This document shows positions 1 through 10,020 of a stretch of 64,000 nt of DNA, piece by piece. The stretch is from assembly GCA_022821495.1 (NCBI GenBank), contig JAJEDN010000114.1, positions 47,265 through 111,264 of the forward strand, read 5' to 3'. Source of the DNA: Candidatus Poribacteria bacterium. GTDB lineage: Bacteria > Poribacteria > WGA-4E > WGA-3G. Every line of letters starts with the position of its first letter. Position 1 is the first letter of the stretch. The position numbers and the translations under genes were made by a program. The notes under the pieces are model-generated. The model had not been told where the DNA came from and did not search any database. It worked only from the letters and a program-made list of their open reading frames with translations.

Positions 1-2
1 CG

Positions 3-914
3 AATCGCGTCGGGCACGACTCACACGGCGTTATTCACCTCGCGAAATATGTGCGTGAATTGGAAGCAGGATTAATTCAGCCCGGTGTGCCAATAGAGAC
101 ACTACACGAATCTGCATCCATCGCGGTGTTAGATGGAAATTGGGGTTTCGGTCCCGTGATTGCGACGCGCGCTGTTGAATTGGCGATTGAGAAAGCAAAA
201 CAGACAGACATCAGTTCTGTTGCCGTATCGCGGTGTAATGAGACGGGTAGATTGGGTGGGTATGCATGCCTCGCAGCAGATGCCGAGATGATCGCGTTGC
301 TCACAGCAAATGACCACGGCGGTGGTACATGTGTCGCACCGCACGGCGGGGTTGAAGGTAGACTTTCTACCAATCCGATCGCGTGTGCAGTGCCGATTGA
401 GGGACAAGATCCGATCGTACTGGATATGTCTACGAGTGTTGTTGCATCGGGGAAGATCCGGGTCAAACAGCATCAAGACGCGCCGGTTCCACACGGATGG
501 CTCATTGATGCAGAGGGTGAGTCAACGACAAATGCAGACGATTTCTATGGTGTGCCACCGGCTGCCATATTGCCGTTTGGTGGTGTTGCTGCACACAAGG
601 GGTTCGGACTGAGCGTTATCGTGGACATCCTATCGGGCGCGCTTACGGGTGCTGGATGTAGTCAAGGCGAAGATGCCCGCGTCGGCAACGGGTTGTTTGT
701 GCTTGTGATTAATGTTGCGAGTTTTAGAGGATTTCCGGGGTTCAGCGCGGAGATACAACGCTTTATCGAGTATCTCAAATCAGCGAAACGCGCTGCTGGT
801 GTTGACGCGATCCGGATGCCGGGGGAACGCGGTTGGGAGGAACAGCGCAAACGAGAACAGGACGGCATTCCGATAGATACGGAGACGTGGCAGCAAATTC
901 AGGCATTATTGTAA
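3..914 (+). CDS. Malate/L-lactate dehydrogenase (Ldh2) family oxidoreductase, 5' truncated by window edge
   Basis: The ORF track starts at GTG 51, but the frame is open to base 3 and encodes NRVGHDSHGVIHLAKYVRELEAG, a typical Ldh2 N-terminal segment. A paralogue lies at 60503-61573. Confidence 0.85.
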   Translation, partial: NRVGHDSHGVIHLAKYVRELEAGLIQPGVPIETLHESASIAVLDGNWGFGPVIATRAVELAIEKAKQTDISSVAVSRCNETGRLGGYACLAADAEMIALLTANDHGGGTCVAPHGGVEGRLSTNPIACAVPIEGQDPIVLDMSTSVVASGKIRVKQHQDAPVPHGWLIDAEGESTTNADDFYGVPPAAILPFGGVAAHKGFGLSVIVDILSGALTGAGCSQGEDARVGNGLFVLVINVASFRGFPGFSAEIQRFIEYLKSAKRAAGVDAIRMPGERGWEEQRKREQDGIPIDTETWQQIQALL

Positions 915-925
915 GGGTTTCTCTG

Positions 926-2020
926 CTATGTTACTGTTAATGACTTGCCCGTCTCTGGATGGAATAGGTGCGCCTTGTCCATGTTGAAATTGACTGTCAA
1001 TGGCGTATTATGTTGTGGTATATCAACAAGATCGGACTGCGCAACGAAATCGCTTTTCTCCGTCCGCAGATACAAAAGGGCATGGTTTCCAAGCGGCTCA
1101 ACCAGTTCTACCTGTGTGCTAACGCTGTTTCGCTCATTTTCGCCGATATGAATATCCTCTGGTCGGATGCCAAGCGTTACGGAATCGCCTGAAAGTTTAT
1201 TCAATGCCGACTGGAGTTGGGCATTCAACTCCACTTTGAAATTTTCAAATTCAAGTATCGGAGCACCGCCGTTATTTACAATGTGCGTCTCTATGAAGTT
1301 CATCGGTGGTGTGCCAATGAAGCCACCGACGAATTGGTTGGCGGGTTTGTGGTAGAGCGTCCCCGGATCGGCTATCTGCTGAATTTTTCCTTCATTAAGC
1401 ACAACTATCTGATCCCCCATCGTCATCGCTTCAACTTGGTCGTGTGTGACATAAACAATCGTGGCGTTGAGTCGGTCATGCAGGCGACTAATTTCCATCC
1501 GCATTTGCACACGCAGTTTCGCATCCAGATTGCTCAACGGTTCATCGAACAGGAATACCTTCGGATGCCGAACGATTGCCCTACCGACTGCGACACGTTG
1601 ACGTTCTCCGCCAGAGAGATGCTTCGGTTTTCGGTTCAATAAGTGCGAGATGCTCAGTATCTCCGCCGCCGCTTTGACCCGCTGTTCAATCTCTGCCTTC
1701 GGATATTTGCGGAGTTTCAACCCGAACGCCATATTCTTATAGACTGTCATGTGTGGATAGAGGGCATAGTTTTGGAAGACCATAGCGATGTCCCTATCCT
1801 TCGGCGGGATGTCATTGATGCGTTCGTCGTCGATATAGATGTCGCCTTCTGTTATCTCTTCTAACCCGGCAATCATCCGTAAAATTGTCGATTTACCGCA
1901 CCCCGATGGACCGACAAGCACGGTAAACGACTCATCTGGAATCTGAAAATCTGCTTGTTCAACTGCGAGGACATCACCATCATAAATTTTAGTGACATCT
2001 TTCAAAGTAAGCTGTGCCAT
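926..2020 (-). CDS. ABC transporter ATP-binding protein, MalK/UgpC-like
   Basis: Walker A GPSGCGKST, signature LSGGERQRVAVGRAI, Walker B VFLFDEPLSNLD, C-terminal TOBE-like region. Confidence 0.93.
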   Translation of the reverse strand: MAQLTLKDVTKIYDGDVLAVEQADFQIPDESFTVLVGPSGCGKSTILRMIAGLEEITEGDIYIDDERINDIPPKDRDIAMVFQNYALYPHMTVYKNMAFGLKLRKYPKAEIEQRVKAAAEILSISHLLNRKPKHLSGGERQRVAVGRAIVRHPKVFLFDEPLSNLDAKLRVQMRMEISRLHDRLNATIVYVTHDQVEAMTMGDQIVVLNEGKIQQIADPGTLYHKPANQFVGGFIGTPPMNFIETHIVNNGGAPILEFENFKVELNAQLQSALNKLSGDSVTLGIRPEDIHIGENERNSVSTQVELVEPLGNHALLYLRTEKSDFVAQSDLVDIPQHNTPLTVNFNMDKAHLFHPETGKSLTVT

Positions 2021-2032
2021 AATCTTCGCGAT

Positions 2033-2055
2033 TCGGGGTTACAAACCCCTCCTAC
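2033..2055 (-). repeat. GTAG-REP-like palindrome
   Basis: tcGGGGTTacaAACCCCtcctac; the reverse complement reads GTAG followed by a stem-loop. Near-identical copy at 20239-20261. Confidence 0.7.
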
Positions 2056-2061
2056 ATTGCT

Positions 2062-4371
2062 TTATTGTCTGGGATGAAACAGTGCTTCGTCAACTTCAGC
2101 GTTCAACGCGATGTCGGTAATCAAAATTTGTCGATATTCCCCGCCCTTTGTCGCGCGATGATGTGCGATTTTAACACCGTCCACCTCCCGATAGTCATCA
2201 AAGAACGCAACTACGTTTTGCACCCCGTCTCCTATCTCAATGTCATAACCAAACTGAACTATATAGTGCGTCACATCGCTAATGAAAATTTTTAATTGTT
2301 TTCCAGAAGGCTGTGTAACGCGGAGAACGGACGTAGAAATCCCGTTTACTTCCTCTGTTCCAACGTATTGAACAGGGATATCGCCTTTTGAGAGCATTGG
2401 TAAAAGCCAAATCGGTTCTCGGAAAAAGCTGTCTTTAAAGAAGGTAATATAAGACGCAGCTGCCTCAGATGGAACCAGTTTAACCGCTCCATCTGATAAC
2501 TGAAAGAAAGAATCACCATCAAAGATTAAACCACCTTTATCACCATTTACATCCCAATCGCTGCGGAATTTGTCAGGGTAAAAGTACGCTTTAGAGCGTC
2601 CTTCATCCTGTACATCTCCGTCAGGAAAGTGCTCAAAACTGTGGGATTCGGTCACGATATTTCTGACCGCTTGTAGCTTCTCAAGTCCACCGTGTGCAGC
2701 GACAGCTGCATCAATAATTTCTTTGACGTTAGGAACTGTATTTTGCGCACCTTCAGAGGCATCAGGTGGTATCGTTATCGGTGTATTAGGTGCATCGGCG
2801 GGTTTCGCGAGGTTCTCTTTCACTAATTCGGCAACGGCAGTTTCAACATCAAAACCGCCGAGACTCGCCTTTCGGACAATACCTTCACCGTCAATCAGGA
2901 AGGCTGACGGGATTCCCCAGACCCCGTAGAGTGTCCTGATCTCTCGACTTTCATCCCAATAGTGGACCCATTCAAGCCCCTCTTTCTCAATATACGTTTC
3001 AAGCGGTTCCTTCGATCTATCAAGGCTTATACCGATAATCTGAAACTGCTGGTCTTTGTACTGCGCATAAGTCTTCTTAATTTTCGGCATCTCAGTGATA
3101 CAGGGTCCACACCACGTCGCCCAGAAATCCAATAGCACGACCTGTCCACGGTATTTTTCTAAGGAGAGTGTTTCGCCTTTGAGATTCGTCACCTGAAAAT
3201 CCGGTGCCGGTTTACCGATCCATTCATTCGGATGTGCTCTTTGAGGTTTCTGGACTTCTTCTTTTTCAGGCGTTGTATTTGGCTTAAGAAGTTTTGTTGC
3301 GGGTATCGATTGTGACTGCGAACCTGCCTCAGATGTTTCGGTGCGGGTATCGGCAGGTTTTCCAAGATTGGTCTGAACTAATTCAGCAACAGCAGTTTCA
3401 AGCCTATGACCGCGGAGGTTGGTCTTTTGGATAACACCTTCACCGTCAATTAAAAAAGTTGATGGAATCGCCTGGACTTTGTAAAGATTGGCAATTTTGC
3501 CGGTGTTATCCCAATAGTGAATCCACGCAAGATCCTTTTCTTCAATAAACGCGTCAAGTGGTTCTTTCGACCTGTCAAGACTGATACCGATGATCTGGAA
3601 TTTCTGATCCTTGTATTTCTCATAAGTCTTCTTGACGTTCGGTATCTCGGCGACACACGGTGGGCACCACGTCGCCCAGAAGTCGAGCAGCACGACCTGT
3701 CCACGATATTTTTCCAAAGAGAGGGGTTCACCGTTGAGATCCGTCACCTGAAAATCCAACGCGGGCTTGCCAATCCACTCGCTCGGCTGCGCCATCAGTG
3801 CTGAACTCGCCCCAGGTGATTTCGGCAATTCACCCTTTCTCTCCGATTTATCCTGTTCAAGGAGCTGCTCCGCAAGCTTCGCCTGCGATCGCCCGCCGTA
3901 TTTTGGGTGATCTACCAATCTCTGGTAAGCGATATCCGCTGCATTGTGCCTGCCGAGTTTATCGTATGCCAATCCCAATCCTAACAGACAACGCTCGACG
4001 TATCGTGCTTCTGGAAGGTCCTTGACGACTTTTTCAAAGGCTTCGATGCCTTCTTCAACACGTTCCAACTTCACTAAGGCATCGCCGAGAAGATAGTAGA
4101 CCTCATCGACCCGTCTGTATTCAGAATGCGCTGCAACAAAGTCTCTGGATTTTTCCACTAACTTCTCTAAATCTTCAGATTTGGGCTGCTGCCTAAGCGC
4201 TTTGTAGATTGCCTTAATTTCCTTATATTTGTCAGCAGGCTTCACCGAATAGGCACCCGCGAGGTTAGCGCGAAAACCGGTTAGCATGAGGCTTATAAGC
4301 ATACCAACGAAAACACTATGAAGGACTCGGTTTCTTTTTTGTTGTGCATTTATTTTCTTTCGGCTGAACAT
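2062..4371 (-). CDS. Exported protein with TPR-like N-terminus, two tandem TlpA/thioredoxin-like domains and a C-terminal LolA-like domain
   Basis: Two redox motifs, WATWCPPCVAEIP and WATWCGPCITEMP; TPR-like YYLLGDALVKLERVEEGIEAFEKVV; beta-rich C-terminus. Confidence 0.85.
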   Translation of the reverse strand: MFSRKKINAQQKRNRVLHSVFVGMLISLMLTGFRANLAGAYSVKPADKYKEIKAIYKALRQQPKSEDLEKLVEKSRDFVAAHSEYRRVDEVYYLLGDALVKLERVEEGIEAFEKVVKDLPEARYVERCLLGLGLAYDKLGRHNAADIAYQRLVDHPKYGGRSQAKLAEQLLEQDKSERKGELPKSPGASSALMAQPSEWIGKPALDFQVTDLNGEPLSLEKYRGQVVLLDFWATWCPPCVAEIPNVKKTYEKYKDQKFQIIGISLDRSKEPLDAFIEEKDLAWIHYWDNTGKIANLYKVQAIPSTFLIDGEGVIQKTNLRGHRLETAVAELVQTNLGKPADTRTETSEAGSQSQSIPATKLLKPNTTPEKEEVQKPQRAHPNEWIGKPAPDFQVTNLKGETLSLEKYRGQVVLLDFWATWCGPCITEMPKIKKTYAQYKDQQFQIIGISLDRSKEPLETYIEKEGLEWVHYWDESREIRTLYGVWGIPSAFLIDGEGIVRKASLGGFDVETAVAELVKENLAKPADAPNTPITIPPDASEGAQNTVPNVKEIIDAAVAAHGGLEKLQAVRNIVTESHSFEHFPDGDVQDEGRSKAYFYPDKFRSDWDVNGDKGGLIFDGDSFFQLSDGAVKLVPSEAAASYITFFKDSFFREPIWLLPMLSKGDIPVQYVGTEEVNGISTSVLRVTQPSGKQLKIFISDVTHYIVQFGYDIEIGDGVQNVVAFFDDYREVDGVKIAHHRATKGGEYRQILITDIALNAEVDEALFHPRQ

Positions 4372-4466
4372 CTCGAACCTCCTCAGATCTATTAAACTTA
4401 CCTATAGGGATCTGTAGTTGCGTCTTATAGCAAATTTCAATGAAAACCTCACCAGCGAACCGGCAT

Positions 4467-5474
4467 TTAATTTCCCAGATTTTCGCGTACGAGTTCAGCA
4501 ACAGCCGTCTCAAGCGCGCTACCCCGGAGATTTACTCGGCGGATAATACCAGTGCCATCAATCAGAAAAGTTGATGGAATCGCGCGAACGTTATACATAT
4601 TCGCAATCCCACCGTTACTATCCAAATATTGCCGCCACGCGAGACTTTCACTCGCGATGTATGTTTCAAGGGGTTCCATCGACCGATCTAAACTGATACC
4701 AATAATCTCGAACTTCTGGTTCTTGTACTTTGCATAAGTCTGTTTAACGTTCGGCATCTCAACGATGCAAGGTCCACACCAGGTCGCCCAGAAATCGAGT
4801 AGCACGACGTGCCCACGATACTGCGATAGCGAGAGCGGTTCACCCTTCAAACCCGTCACCTGAAAATCCAACGCCGGTTTGTTGATAAAGTGGCTTGGGC
4901 TTGGACCCCGGTTTGACGCAGACGCGTTGGCGACTTCGCCGGTTCTTGCATCTCTATCCTGTGCCAAAAGTTGTTCTGCAGTTTGGGAGTACCTACCCCC
5001 ACGATACTTTGTGTGATTGACGAGTTTTTCGTAAAGCGGATCTGCCTTATCGTGCTCACCGATTTTGTCGTAAGCCAATCCCAATGTTAACAGGCTCGGT
5101 TCAACGTAATCAGCAGCAGGATAGTACCGAATGAGTTCGTCAAAAACCTCAATCGCTTTTTCAGTCTGACCGAGTTGGATTAAGCTGACACCAAGAAGGT
5201 AGTAGACTTCATCAACCCGTTTATCTTTTGGGTATGCTTTGATAAAAGTGCTGGATTTCTCAACTAATACCTCGTAAGCACCTGGATCACCGCTATTTTC
5301 AAGGTTTCCAGCAATCGTTTTGATTTCCTTGTACGCCTCACTATCTGACATCGAAATTGAACCGGTGGTGTTAAGCGTCGAGTTCACACAGGCACTCAGT
5401 ACGACGAATCCGGAGAGTGCAATGACGAGCAAATACCGCCAAGTCACCCCGATGGTTGCATTTCGGAAAAACAT
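4467..5474 (-). CDS. TlpA/thioredoxin-like lipoprotein with TPR-like N-terminus
   Basis: Motif WATWCGPCIVEMP; lipobox-like LSAC near the N-terminus; paralogous to the adjacent gene. Confidence 0.85.
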   Translation of the reverse strand: MFFRNATIGVTWRYLLVIALSGFVVLSACVNSTLNTTGSISMSDSEAYKEIKTIAGNLENSGDPGAYEVLVEKSSTFIKAYPKDKRVDEVYYLLGVSLIQLGQTEKAIEVFDELIRYYPAADYVEPSLLTLGLAYDKIGEHDKADPLYEKLVNHTKYRGGRYSQTAEQLLAQDRDARTGEVANASASNRGPSPSHFINKPALDFQVTGLKGEPLSLSQYRGHVVLLDFWATWCGPCIVEMPNVKQTYAKYKNQKFEIIGISLDRSMEPLETYIASESLAWRQYLDSNGGIANMYNVRAIPSTFLIDGTGIIRRVNLRGSALETAVAELVRENLGN

Positions 5475-5504
5475 TTCAGGCTCCTTCAGGTTAATTGGCG
5501 TGCA

Positions 5505-6095
5505 TTAAACGGCATTCTGATAGGAATACGCCAGTAACAATTTGATCTCTTCCGCCTGTACCTGCTGCAAGAAACGGGTTACATCGGCATCAGATCCGTT
5601 TTCAGCCGCCTGACACCAATCAATAAACTGGTAGGCATCCCATTTCTCTTCCGCCTCAATAGTTTCTGTGATGTGTGCCAACGCCTCTGATGGATTCGGT
5701 ATCTCTTTCAAGACAGCAAGTGCGCGTTCGCGGAGTGCTGGAAAAATCGGATGTGTGCCGACCCTACCAAACCAATATTTCGAGTTGCTGTAGTCTGGTT
5801 CACGGCGGTGCATAATACCGTGCCAGTAGCTGCCTGTCTGATTTTGAAGTTCCTGCGAGATTGTATGCGATTCATCCAGTGCGTCATTCCATAAAAGTAA
5901 ACCGCTCTTGATGGCTTCACCAAACGTGGTATTTTTCACAGGTTCGCCCTGAAAAAGATCGTCAAGGGACGAAGCCTGTAGTGCTTCTGTCAGTTCAGGA
6001 CTCCACGCTTTTTGCGGGACGAGTGTTGGGAGCGGGTTGCCCGCTTCTAATTTTTCAATAACTTCGGTGATTGCAGGTGTGTATGTTACATCCAT
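5505..6095 (-). CDS. Hypothetical protein
   Basis: 196-aa ORF with coding-like composition; no family recognised. Confidence 0.6.
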   Translation of the reverse strand: MDVTYTPAITEVIEKLEAGNPLPTLVPQKAWSPELTEALQASSLDDLFQGEPVKNTTFGEAIKSGLLLWNDALDESHTISQELQNQTGSYWHGIMHRREPDYSNSKYWFGRVGTHPIFPALRERALAVLKEIPNPSEALAHITETIEAEEKWDAYQFIDWCQAAENGSDADVTRFLQQVQAEEIKLLLAYSYQNAV

Positions 6096-6269
6096 GGAGA
6101 TGCTCCTTAGTATACAAATCGATTAGTTGAAATTTAGTTTAGCATCTTTTGCTGAATATATCAAGTATTTTCAGATTTTCGTTGGCGCAGCAATAAATTT
6201 TGTTATTCCTTTTGAAATGTGTTACAATTGTTGGAAAGGCTTGCAAGTTTGGAGAAAATTTTAGTTAAA

Positions 6270-6626
6270 ATGGGAACTGCGTTTAAAAAAGCACTTATCG
6301 TTTTCATAGCGTTCATCGTAATTTTGGGAGTCGTTTTAATCGGTGTAATCCAGAATTTCTCTCAATACGAATCGCTGCCAGAAACGATACAAATGGTAGA
6401 TTTTCCGGGAATGTTGTTAGCGGTTTTAGGGGCGTGTATCCTGAGTTTAGTCAGTGTAGTGTTAACTTTCTGGTTAGCCCGTGCTTGGGCAAGTGAACGC
6501 CCTGAACTCGGCGAACGGATTATTCGTCTCGCGCTTGTCGTCAGCATCAGCTTGATTGTCGTTTTCGGCGGTTTAGCAAGCGGCTTGATTATTTTACGCA
6601 CGTTATGGACAATCGGTTTTTTTTAA
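6270..6626 (+). CDS. Small integral membrane protein
   Basis: Hydrophobic segments; ORF called from 6219, but ATG 6270 (MGTAFKKALIVFIAF) is a likelier start. Confidence 0.55.
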   Translation: MGTAFKKALIVFIAFIVILGVVLIGVIQNFSQYESLPETIQMVDFPGMLLAVLGACILSLVSVVLTFWLARAWASERPELGERIIRLALVVSISLIVVFGGLASGLIILRTLWTIGFF

Positions 6627-6627
6627 C

Positions 6628-6656
6628 TTGCATTTGTGTTACCGATATGGTATAAT
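6628..6656 (+). promoter_or_regulatory. Sigma70-type promoter upstream of infC operon
   Basis: TTGCAT (6628-6633), 17-nt spacer, TATAAT (6651-6656). Confidence 0.65.
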
Positions 6657-6921
6657 TAGTTAACCCTGATTTGGGGATTTGGGCATAAGGTGTAGCCACA
6701 GATTCGCTGATGTTCAGTTCATTTGTACGACGCTAAGTGATCTGTTTCGCAATGTCCGAGTCAATACAAAACGTTTTGTAGATAGAGTTCTCTCACATAC
6801 CGTAGCGCAACGGATAGGTTTGTCGCTTTCGTTTTAATATAGGCTTGCAAGCAGTGCTTACGATTTATACAGGCTTGTAAGCGGCGCATCATTACAGCGC
6901 CTTTATTTGGGGGTGTGAAAA

Positions 6922-7467
6922 ATACACTACAGAGGCAAGCGTACGCAAAGAACGCAGGAAAGGCATAGTCGTTCAAATCATCAGATTCGAGCTAAAGAGA
7001 TTTTACTCATAGACCACGAGAACAAACAGGTGGGCGTTATGTCCCCCCGTGAAGCGATGCAGCGTGCTGAAGAAGTCGGATTGGATTTGGTGGAAGTTTC
7101 ACCGAATGCCAAGCCTCCCGTTTGTAAGATTATGGACTACGGGAAGTATCAGTATGAGAAAAACAAGCGCGCGCGTGAAGCTCGGAAAAAACAGACAAAG
7201 GTAGTCCTTAAAGGGATGCAGTTCCGACCAGACACTGCCGAACACGACTACCAGTTCAAGAAACGGCATGTTGAGGATTTTCTCAAAAACGGGTGGAAAG
7301 TCCGAGCGACGGTTCGGTTCAGAGGCCGCGAAATGCTCCACACCGACCTCGGCAGCAACCTGCTTTCACGACTCAAAGATGACCTTGAAGAGATCGCTGA
7401 GGTCGAACAGCCGCCACGTATGGAAACGCGGATTATGTCAATGATCCTTACGCCGAAATCTTCATAA
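6922..7467 (+). CDS. infC: Translation initiation factor IF-3, non-canonical start codon
   Basis: LDLVEVSPNAKPPVCKIMDYGKYQYEKNK. Conserved IRAKEILLIDHENKQVGVMS lies upstream of the called GTG 7030. In-frame stop at 6916-6918 and no ATG/GTG/TTG between; ATA 6922 follows GGGGGTG. Confidence 0.9.
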   Translation: MHYRGKRTQRTQERHSRSNHQIRAKEILLIDHENKQVGVMSPREAMQRAEEVGLDLVEVSPNAKPPVCKIMDYGKYQYEKNKRAREARKKQTKVVLKGMQFRPDTAEHDYQFKKRHVEDFLKNGWKVRATVRFRGREMLHTDLGSNLLSRLKDDLEEIAEVEQPPRMETRIMSMILTPKSS

Positions 7468-7780
7468 TATGCTCGGGTCGTGGCACCCGTGCGTAAAGAA
7501 CAGCATTCGTTAAATGGCAGATATTCGCCATTTTGGGAGATGTTTGTTTACGGCAAATCGTAGGCGGGCGAAGGCTATATTCTTTTAAAGTTTCCTGTCC
7601 CTGTGTATTGTACCCTCGGACAGACTAAACCCCCTCACCATTGGTTCGATGGAGAGGTTAAATGCCTGAGAGCGTCCCTGTAAGACCTCACTTGGCGGCA
7701 GTAGACGTTGAAACAGGAACACGAAAACAAAATATGTCCGCTTTTGGGTAGATATATCCAGTTTTGAAGGAACAGTTCTG

Positions 7781-7975
7781 ATGCCGAAAATTAAAACACA
7801 TAAAGGTGCAGCAAAACGTTTCAAATTCACGGCGAAAGGTAAAATTCGTCGCAAGCGTGCTTATGCTGGGCACCTATTCATCTCGAAATCGTCAAAACAG
7901 AAACGTAGATTGCGACAGGCGACGCTTGTTGACCCGAGCAATGAGAAACGTTTGAAACGTCTGATTCATCAATAG
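7781..7975 (+). CDS. rpmI: 50S ribosomal protein L35
   Basis: MPKIKTHKGAAKRFKFTAKGKIRRKRAYAGH. Confidence 0.95.
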   Translation: MPKIKTHKGAAKRFKFTAKGKIRRKRAYAGHLFISKSSKQKRRLRQATLVDPSNEKRLKRLIHQ

Positions 7976-8070
7976 AAGTGAACGCCCAAACGCGCAGGAA
8001 ACAACGCAACCGTGGGCAAAATAGTGGAAGCGATCCCGGATCACGCCGTAGGTCGCTACAGGAGTTTTAG

Positions 8071-8418
8071 ATGGCACGAGTAAAAACAGGGAATGTACGT
8101 CGCAAACGGCGGAACCGGATGCTCAAGCATTCCAAAGGTTATCGTGGTGGACGGAATAATCTCAAGCGCACCGCTATTGAAGCGGTAGAGAAAGGCTGGA
8201 ATCACGCCTACGCACACCGTCGCTCACGAAAACGTGATTTTAGACGACTTTGGATTGCAAGAATCAATGCCGCTGCCAGATTGCACGGACTCACCTACAG
8301 CCGGTTTATACATGGACTTAAAGTCGCTGGTATCGAGCTGGATCGAAAGGTCCTCGCTGACATTGCTGTGAACGATGCGGCGAGTTTTGGGCAGCTTGTC
8401 ACCCTCGCAAAGGGGTAG
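8071..8418 (+). CDS. rplT: 50S ribosomal protein L20
   Basis: [30 protein letters not shown]; order infC-rpmI-rplT. Confidence 0.96.
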   Translation: MARVKTGNVRRKRRNRMLKHSKGYRGGRNNLKRTAIEAVEKGWNHAYAHRRSRKRDFRRLWIARINAAARLHGLTYSRFIHGLKVAGIELDRKVLADIAVNDAASFGQLVTLAKG

Positions 8419-8469
8419 GTTAACGGATTCATCAAGCAGTTTGTATATTAAAGCATTAATACACTAAAA

Positions 8470-8735
8470 GGCTATGAAGGGACCTATGTAAGCTGTTGAG
8501 ACCTCCCAAATAGAGAGACCACGTCATCGGTTGGAAGCGTGGTTTTGGGAGCAGCAGCCGAATTTCATCCTGGAGCTCTCAAAATTAGATAATGAAGCGG
8601 GTAGATTTGTAGGAACGACGTTTCGGTCGCTATAATCTGCCAAGCGGGGTGGTACCGCGGAAGTTTATGCCTGTCGCTTTCGTCCCCAGAAGGAAATTAA
8701 CCTTCATGGAGCGAAGTGATAGGCGTTTTTTTATC
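8470..8735 (+). promoter_or_regulatory. T-box leader with Phe (TTC) specifier upstream of pheS
   Basis: T-box core GGGTGGTACCGCG at 8647-8659. Stem I-like pairings: 8492-8498/8552-8558, 8503-8510/8544-8551, 8519-8523/8538-8542. TTC-A at 8564-8567. Terminator arms 8669-8683/8711-8724, then T7. Confidence 0.85.
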
Positions 8736-8882
8736 GCTATCAGTTGCCAGTGAAATGGGTTCATTCTCCGCGCTGATGTGGCAACTTAGATTAACAGATA
8801 ACTAAAGGACGGAAGGCGGATATACGGATTTGGGCGTTCTTCGTCTCACTTACCGAAACGAACCGCAAGGAAAATTAGAAAA

Positions 8883-9899
8883 ATGAAAGCAGAATTACAG
8901 GCGATTCAGGCAGAAGCACTTGAGGCTATAAAGTCTGTGGATACGGTAGACACGCTTGAATCGCTTCGGATTAAGTACTTTGGGCGCAAAGGAAAACTAA
9001 CCGATGTCATGAAGGGTATGGGCAAACTCTCCGCAGCGGAGCGTCCTGAGATCGGAAAACTCGCGAACGAAGTGCGTGCTACGCTAACACAAGCATTTGA
9101 GGCAGCTACACAAGCACTCCACAGCCAACAACAAGAACAGCAGCTCGCGGCAGAAGCTGTAGACATCACCCTGCCTGGACGGAAACCTGCCTACGGGAAA
9201 GCACATCCTATAATGCAAACCTTAGAACGGATTGAAGCGATATTTTGCCAAATGGGGTTTGAAGTGGTGACCGGACCGGACGTAGAAACCGAGTATTACA
9301 ACTTCGATGCGCTGAATACACCTGCCGATCATCCCGCTCGTGATCTACATGATACCTTTTATCTCACAGATGGACATCTCTTGCGCACGCATACATCTCC
9401 CGTTCAAATCCGAACGATGGAGACCCAGAAGCCACCGATCCGGATCATTGTACCCGGAAAATGTTATCGTGTAGATTACGATGTCTCACATACGCCGATG
9501 TTCCATCAGGTTGAGGGCTTGCTCGTAGACAAGCACGCCAGTTTTAGTGAACTCAAAGGGATTTTGACCTCGTTTGCGCGACAGATGTTCGGGGACAAGA
9601 CGGAGATGCGTTTCCGTCCGCACTTTTTCCCGTTCACAGAACCGAGTGCAGAGGCAGATATCTCCTGCGCCGTTTGTCAAGGGAAAGGATGTCGAAGTTG
9701 CGGCGGCACCGGATGGGTTGAAATCTTGGGGGCTGGTGCCGTTGATCCAGCGGTATTTGAAGCGGTGAATTATGATCCAAATGCGGTTACCGGTTTCGCT
9801 TTCGGGATGGGGGTAGAGCGGATCGCGAACCTTCAGTTCCGCATCCCAGACATACGCACCCTCTATGAGAACGATCTCCGATTCTTGCGTCAGTTTTAA
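8883..9899 (+). CDS. pheS: Phenylalanyl-tRNA synthetase alpha subunit
   Basis: PHFFPFTEPSAEADISC, GFAFGMGVERIANLQFRIPDIRTLYENDLRFLRQF. Confidence 0.96.
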   Translation: MKAELQAIQAEALEAIKSVDTVDTLESLRIKYFGRKGKLTDVMKGMGKLSAAERPEIGKLANEVRATLTQAFEAATQALHSQQQEQQLAAEAVDITLPGRKPAYGKAHPIMQTLERIEAIFCQMGFEVVTGPDVETEYYNFDALNTPADHPARDLHDTFYLTDGHLLRTHTSPVQIRTMETQKPPIRIIVPGKCYRVDYDVSHTPMFHQVEGLLVDKHASFSELKGILTSFARQMFGDKTEMRFRPHFFPFTEPSAEADISCAVCQGKGCRSCGGTGWVEILGAGAVDPAVFEAVNYDPNAVTGFAFGMGVERIANLQFRIPDIRTLYENDLRFLRQF

Positions 9900-10020
9900 A
9901 AGGAGGAGGCACGTAAAATTTGCAAGTTTGCAGGTGTGCTAAAATCTGTAAAGTTGTTTCGGATCCACGTCCAACTTTAGATCATTTTAGTTCACTTTAA
10001 CTTACTTTACGGACTTTATC

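Noticed and set aside
6761-6976. 71-aa minus-strand ORF over the infC leader
   Set aside because: Overlaps promoter-proximal leader and the infC 5' end; no support.
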